Origin: an uncultured Methanoregula sp.
Lineage (GTDB): Archaea; Halobacteriota; Methanomicrobia; Methanomicrobiales; Methanospirillaceae
Assembly (NCBI RefSeq): GCF_963678795.1
Contig: NZ_OY787452.1
Span: 310,001 to 374,000 of the forward strand
Reading direction: 5' to 3'
DNA: 64,000 bases
Part shown: piece by piece, positions 60,701 through 64,000 of the stretch
How positions within the stretch are numbered: position 1 is the stretch's first letter
How the letters are laid out: each line of letters starts with the position of its first letter
The notes under the pieces: model-generated
Database searches by the model: none
What the model saw: only the letters and a program-made list of their open reading frames with translations
Told to the model about the DNA's origin: nothing
Made by a program: the position numbers and the translations under genes

Positions 60701-63700
60701 GCTGCAAGTCCGGGAACAGTTACCCGGGTTACGTTCCCGCCAATGCTGAAGGTGACATTGAAGGATCCGGCACTTTCGGTTCCCGAATTCCTGACCGTAG
60801 CACTGATCGTGTTGGCGGTGTAGTGTGCAAACAGGCTTGGGCTCGGGGAAGACGAGGAGATCGGACCTGCGGATACGGTAACATCGACCTTACTGTCAAT
60901 GGATGGCGTTGGCGTGGGTGTCGGGGTTGGTGTCGGCGCCGCACTTACCGTGATATACCCGGACCTGACGGTAGAGTTAACACCACCTGCGTTAGTTGCC
61001 GTCAGGTTGACCGTGTACGTCCCGGCCGTCGTATAAGTATGCTCAGCATCCTGGATGTTCGATGTGCTGCCGTCACCGAAATCCCAGAGCCATTCGGCCG
61101 GGTCATTCGTGGAATCGTCATGGAACAGGACCGCAAGCGGAACCGCGCCGGTCGTCCTGTTTGCACTGAACGCCGCAACAGGGGCCGTGGCCGCCGTATA
61201 TTTCACGGCGAGGGTAGCGAGCGTGGTCTTGTAGGACGAACCGGCAGCATGGGTATACACGAAGCTGCTGTCGCTGCCGGCCTTCAGGTAGTTCGTGACA
61301 TCCCATGAATTGTTGCCAAACGAGCCGATGGGTGAAACCGGGTTAGCTCCGGTAATGGTGTTGCTGTTGATTGTGTAACTGGCATCCTTGCCGGACAGCA
61401 TAACATTTTTCAGCGTTGCATTGGTCCAGCCGCTAACCAGCGGGCTGGTTCCAAACGTCGACGTCACCGCACTTCCTGATGAGGTCTGGTAATCATGACC
61501 CTCGTTCACCCAGTACCGCACGGTATCTGAATCGCCATCATTGTACGCGACAACGAGCGTGAGCTCCTTCAGTCGGCCATCAAAGGATGAGCTGTTCACG
61601 TTGGTCGTGGCAATCTGTGCATTGACCGTGCCCACGCTGATGAGCGGGGTTACATCATATGTGAGCTTGTAATCCGAGTACTGCCGGCTCACGTGGTCGT
61701 TGACCGGGTAAACGTCAGCTGCCGATGTTCCTGCAGTTGCCAGCGTCTCGGTCCCGAGAACCGTCTCGTACGTCCCGTCACCGTTGCCGTCAAACGATAC
61801 GGTTGCCCGACCGGCACGGTTATCCGATCCGGCCGCATAGACCACGGCATACAGCCGGGCCCACTGGATGCCGGTGTTTGCCGGGATCGTGTAAACCTGC
61901 GTGAAGGTTTTCAGGCCGGGTGTACTGGACTGGCTGCTCCAGGGTACCGGCTGGTATGCACCGACATACAGGTCACCGGAGACCATGCCGTTCCGGACCG
62001 TGGCGAGCCGGGCCGGGCCGGTGGAAACCGAGATGTACTGGGTCCGGGCAACGGGGTTGCTGCCGGCAGCATTGGTTACGGTGAGACGGATATCATATGC
62101 ACCTGCCGTAAAACTGTTGACCGGATTTTGGGTTGTATTAAACGATGTCCAGCTGCCGCTCGTACCGGATGCACGATACTCCCAGGTCCACGAAACTGGT
62201 GAGCCGGTCGAGGAATCCGTAAATGTCACGGACAACGGGGCAAGACCGATCACCGGTGTTGCAGTGAAATTTGCAACCGGTGGAACCGCCGCCGCACTCA
62301 CCGTGATGTAATTCGTGATCTTCTGGCTGTTGCTGCCGGCCGTGTTCGTTGCAGTCAGGTTGACCGTGTACGTCCCGGCCGTCGTATAAATATGTTCAAC
62401 ATCCTGGATGTTCGATGTGCTGCCGTCACCGAAATCCCAGAGCCATTCAGTAGGATCGTTCGTGGAATCATCATGGAACAGGACCGCAAGCGGAACCATA
62501 CCGGTCGTCCTGTTTGCACTGAAGGCCGAAACCGGCGGTACCGGTGCAGCACTCACGGTGATAAAATTCGTGATCTTATGACTGTTGCTGCCGGCTGAAT
62601 TCGTTGCAGTCAGGTTAACCGTATAGGTCCCGGCCGATGCGAAGGTATGGACCGGGCTCTGCACGGTGGCGTTCGTGCTGCTGCCGTCGCCGAAGTCCCA
62701 GGACCACGAGGTTGGCGTGTTCGCCGACGTGTCGGTAAACGAGACAGTCAGCGGGGCACTGCCGGATGTGGAAGCGCTGGTGAAACTGGCAACAGGAGCG
62801 GTTGCAGATTTTTCAATAACAAGGATAACATTCTGGGCATACATGCTGTCGCCGTTTCCGGCAGTGTCATAACTCTGGAGCCGGGCCGTGTTGGTACCAC
62901 TCGCAAGTGCGCTGGTCACATCATAAGCTGAGAACCCGATCTGGGGTGATGCCTGGTAACCGGACCAGAATCCGGTATACTCGTTGCTGTTGAAGAAGAA
63001 CCTGCTCTTGCCTGAATCGCCTGCACTGGAGAGGATGGCTATTGCCTGTGCGCTTGTAACACCGCTGGTGTCCACGCCGGCAAAGCTGGCATACGCGGTT
63101 GCTTCTTCATTGGTGGTTGAATACGCAGACCGTGACCAGATATTATCGAACTCATCGTTGATGTAGATCTTCTTCACGGTTGTTCCGGCATCCTCGTACA
63201 CGACCACGAGGTAGGCACCATAAAGTGCATAATTGTTCCCAGCCTCGGGGGTTATCGTGATGCCATTGCCGGCCGTGCTGAACCGGCTTGTCACATCGTA
63301 GACGTAAAGACCATAGGGGTAGTCATATGTTCCAAACGATTTCCGGTCCAGATATGTAGCAACAGGAGTGACCGTGTTGCTGTTGAACGACATGGAAAAC
63401 GCCGGTGGGGTTGACATCTTGTTGTAGGAATATCCCTGGTAAAGACGGGCACTTGCAACCGTTGCACCGGCCGGAACTGCAAGATCCGCCGATGTCCAGG
63501 TGTAAGTCTTCGCCGTCCAGCCCGCTGCATTGTATGCAGTATTGCCGGCAGAATAGAGTACCCCGTAATGACCGTCAAACGAGGCCTGCGTGTTCATATC
63601 GCTGCCATCGGTAAAACGTTTGCCCTTGTACCCGTTGTTGTATACGGTCTGGTCAGATGCGAGGAACCTGCCCCCTTCTGCAGTTGCATTGATCCTGACA

Positions 63701-64000
63701 ACCGTCCCATTCGTGCGCGAGACCGTATCGGTGATCGTGACCGTCTGGGAAGCACCGGATGCGAGAGCCCCGACACCTGCCGTATAGGCAGTACCGGCCA
63801 CGTCAACGCTGATCGTGGATGCACCGGCACTGACAGGGCCGTTGTTCTTCACCGTGATCGAGATCACATTTGGTTCATTTGCAAAGATGAACGCTCCCGT
63901 CCCGGCATTCGGGGAGACTGAAGTTACATTGAGATCAGGGGCCGAACGGACCGTGAGTGCCGCGATCGTGGTCTTGAACGACCCGCCGTTATTCGTGTAC
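57733..64000 (-). CDS. Giant PKD/DUF3344-type surface protein, N-terminal part outside the window
   Basis: 2,088 residues are visible and the frame is open at the right edge. Six PKD domains are recognisable by WxWDFGDG or a variant followed by HxYxxxGTYTVxLTATN. Three DUF3344-like domains (GYKGKRFTDGSD, TVRNGMVSGDLYVG, GYAGMRWGDGPD) and two CARDB-like domains (ITVKNNGPVSAG, ATVRNSGTESAG) alternate with them, with one TPTPTPTPTPS hinge. The C-terminal 400 residues are a PGF-pre-PGF-like region with a Ser/Gly linker, and the end is a single membrane helix (IWIVAGIVLVVVVSTAVMIV) with KIRRRREGPW inside the cell. It is likely a surface adhesin or cell-envelope protein. Confidence 0.88.
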   Translation of the reverse strand, partial: YTNNGGSFKTTIAALTVRSAPDLNVTSVSPNAGTGAFIFANEPNVISITVKNNGPVSAGASTISVDVAGTAYTAGVGALASGASQTVTITDTVSRTNGTVVRINATAEGGRFLASDQTVYNNGYKGKRFTDGSDMNTQASFDGHYGVLYSAGNTAYNAAGWTAKTYTWTSADLAVPAGATVASARLYQGYSYNKMSTPPAFSMSFNSNTVTPVATYLDRKSFGTYDYPYGLYVYDVTSRFSTAGNGITITPEAGNNYALYGAYLVVVYEDAGTTVKKIYINDEFDNIWSRSAYSTTNEEATAYASFAGVDTSGVTSAQAIAILSSAGDSGKSRFFFNSNEYTGFWSGYQASPQIGFSAYDVTSALASGTNTARLQSYDTAGNGDSMYAQNVILVIEKSATAPVASFTSASTSGSAPLTVSFTDTSANTPTSWSWDFGDGSSTNATVQSPVHTFASAGTYTVNLTATNSAGSNSHKITNFITVSAAPVPPVSAFSANRTTGMVPLAVLFHDDSTNDPTEWLWDFGDGSTSNIQDVEHIYTTAGTYTVNLTATNTAGSNSQKITNYITVSAAAVPPVANFTATPVIGLAPLSVTFTDSSTGSPVSWTWEYRASGTSGSWTSFNTTQNPVNSFTAGAYDIRLTVTNAAGSNPVARTQYISVSTGPARLATVRNGMVSGDLYVGAYQPVPWSSQSSTPGLKTFTQVYTIPANTGIQWARLYAVVYAAGSDNRAGRATVSFDGNGDGTYETVLGTETLATAGTSAADVYPVNDHVSRQYSDYKLTYDVTPLISVGTVNAQIATTNVNSSSFDGRLKELTLVVAYNDGDSDTVRYWVNEGHDYQTSSGSAVTSTFGTSPLVSGWTNATLKNVMLSGKDASYTINSNTITGANPVSPIGSFGNNSWDVTNYLKAGSDSSFVYTHAAGSSYKTTLATLAVKYTAATAPVAAFSANRTTGAVPLAVLFHDDSTNDPAEWLWDFGDGSTSNIQDAEHTYTTAGTYTVNLTATNAGGVNSTVRSGYITVSAAPTPTPTPTPTPSIDSKVDVTVSAGPISSSSPSPSLFAHYTANTISATVRNSGTESAGSFNVTFSIGGNVTRVTVPGLAAGASTVVSTTDTVDRPVGASVPVTVTADAENTVAESNEANNEYTYTASVIRNGYAGMRWGDGPDLITTKATTLHGDIIHSLGNSAYGSGSATWTSADLPVPAGATVKDARLYITYTWDSGNVMPGAAVTSFNGVSKSYDSFYSDKKNWGTYAYPYGVIIYNVTGQFNAAGNSVSASGIPPIRGMELVVIYEDPTATEKQIFVNEGFDILYASPAYYTTEETATAYAPFTGQTISPVSVNKATLTTFINKGGSGTTRGTMIFNGHEWPDYWVQAGPEICVNTTDVTAYLASTGNTAGFRSLVANNMDMEPHLAILKVEYKSAITGEPVASFSSNVTNGQKPLAVRFTDLSAGSPTGWKWDFGDSTNTTEQNPAHVYTSYGTYTVSLTATNAKGNNTLARSSFITVNKPSAAASFTANKTSGDAPMTVSFNDTSTGEPESWSWDFGDSQTSTGQNPVHTYSSSGTYTVKLTTANTAGSSTATITITVNVRTIADQSFAIANLTTTRTGAGQNVTIDIANATVYGNTVSMTRVGHGWDTLAITMTDVPLNDSTSLTGTVASVVAAGTPVTVPITDVGTPAINYTLSLREVPDRSAQITMTITKDPDSTAQSSFTLAATGAGKQIDAIAYSVNFNKTSLANHGDGGSILNATIGMAVSPAWVIAHGGRDHIVIIRRADDGTTRFLATQYQGTDDCGNELYTALSPDGLSTFVLSSVSTASSGSGSSGGSSGSYGGGSSGGGSQVSSSSSKEGKVYEYLAPPVTSYSWVEKTTVADKGKVEILPLTADIAAMPELQARWIADIPQKPDGGGRITSSIVQSLPGQTLSLYRSALASRGLDIGTVAYSMVVNEEGIPETRDAVIEMSVPQDWVKQNGGITQVRILRIDNDAKVEVLDTAFARYDTDSKYIVFRAKSPDGLCTFTLVSVKTGSGTARQAPVGEPVIQPPVTGNTILPEVPVAVKTNYIWIVAGIVLVVVVSTAVMIVKIRRRREGPW
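60960..62530 (-). repeat. Nearly identical PKD units in the surface protein gene
   Basis: The PKD unit at about 60960-61175 and the one at about 62300-62525 share long runs of identical nucleotides (for example around CTGGATGTTCGATGTGCTGC), including synonymous positions, far more than other PKD units of the gene. This indicates recent duplication or gene conversion inside the gene. Confidence 0.65.

Noticed and set aside
57733..64000. CRISPR-like or tandem repeat array in the surface protein gene
   Set aside because: The repeats are PKD coding units about 240-270 bp long, not short repeats with spacers.
1..64000. tRNA or rRNA genes, CRISPR arrays, insertion sequences, integrase
   Set aside because: I looked for T-loop patterns, regular short repeats, transposase motifs and tyrosine or serine recombinases and saw none. 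A covariance-model scan would be needed to exclude tRNAs fully.

Overview
The window looks like chromosome of a methanogenic archaeon of the order Methanomicrobiales, in the Methanoregula/Methanospirillum neighbourhood. This is inferred from gene content and not from any search: a family-B archaeal DNA polymerase, an XPD-type helicase, an archaellin and class III-signal pilins, PKD-rich surface protein, NikR, a cobamide/cobalt economy (CbiM/N, BtuCDF, CbiA, CbiZ, CobN, ChlI/D) and GC-rich coding with AT-rich TATA-type promoters.

Layout. 1-9.5 kb: two small paralogous membrane proteins, a response regulator/PAS/histidine kinase hybrid, XPD helicase overlapping an alkyl-DNA methyltransferase, MobA, two tandem membrane PAS sensors of which only the second has a kinase, and an orphan archaellin. 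9.6-19.3 kb: pyrK-pyrD divergent from mdh-polB, a small AT-rich membrane gene, uvrB, and a sensor kinase whose H-box histidine is replaced by Asn. 19.3-30.1 kb: an intergenic element, cbiM-cbiN without cbiQ/O, a winged-helix regulator, and two divergent type IV pilus operons (lipoprotein-ATPase-TadC-pilins, and two more pilins). 30.1-37.3 kb: a cobamide salvage operon (btuC, btuD with an extra domain, a TIM-barrel protein, btuF with a PGF-CTERM-like anchor, a 40-codon ORF, cbiA, cbiZ) behind a strongly structured leader. A second copy of the 19.6 kb element follows.

38.4-46.2 kb: an accessory island that looks like an integrated replicon. It carries a phage-type PrimPol-helicase gene split by one in-frame amber codon, with 11 copies of a 7-bp motif (TTCAGCA/TGCTGAA) inside its linker that fall in all three reading frames and so look like iterons. 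It also carries three paralogous ~130 aa proteins that resemble PD-(D/E)XK folds without the usual active-site residues, possible structural/membrane genes, a Cys-rich 21 aa ORF and the broken C-terminal end of a Type IIG-like restriction enzyme. This is the region most likely to hold something undescribed.

46.2-64 kb: nikR with an inverted-repeat operator, an unknown gene preceded by a multi-hairpin leader in which the ribosome binding site has two possible pairing states, an ABC-2 exporter, cobN divergent from a ChlI/ChlD fusion followed by a second BtuCD-like transporter, and a more than 2,000 residue PKD/DUF3344-type surface protein that runs off the right end.
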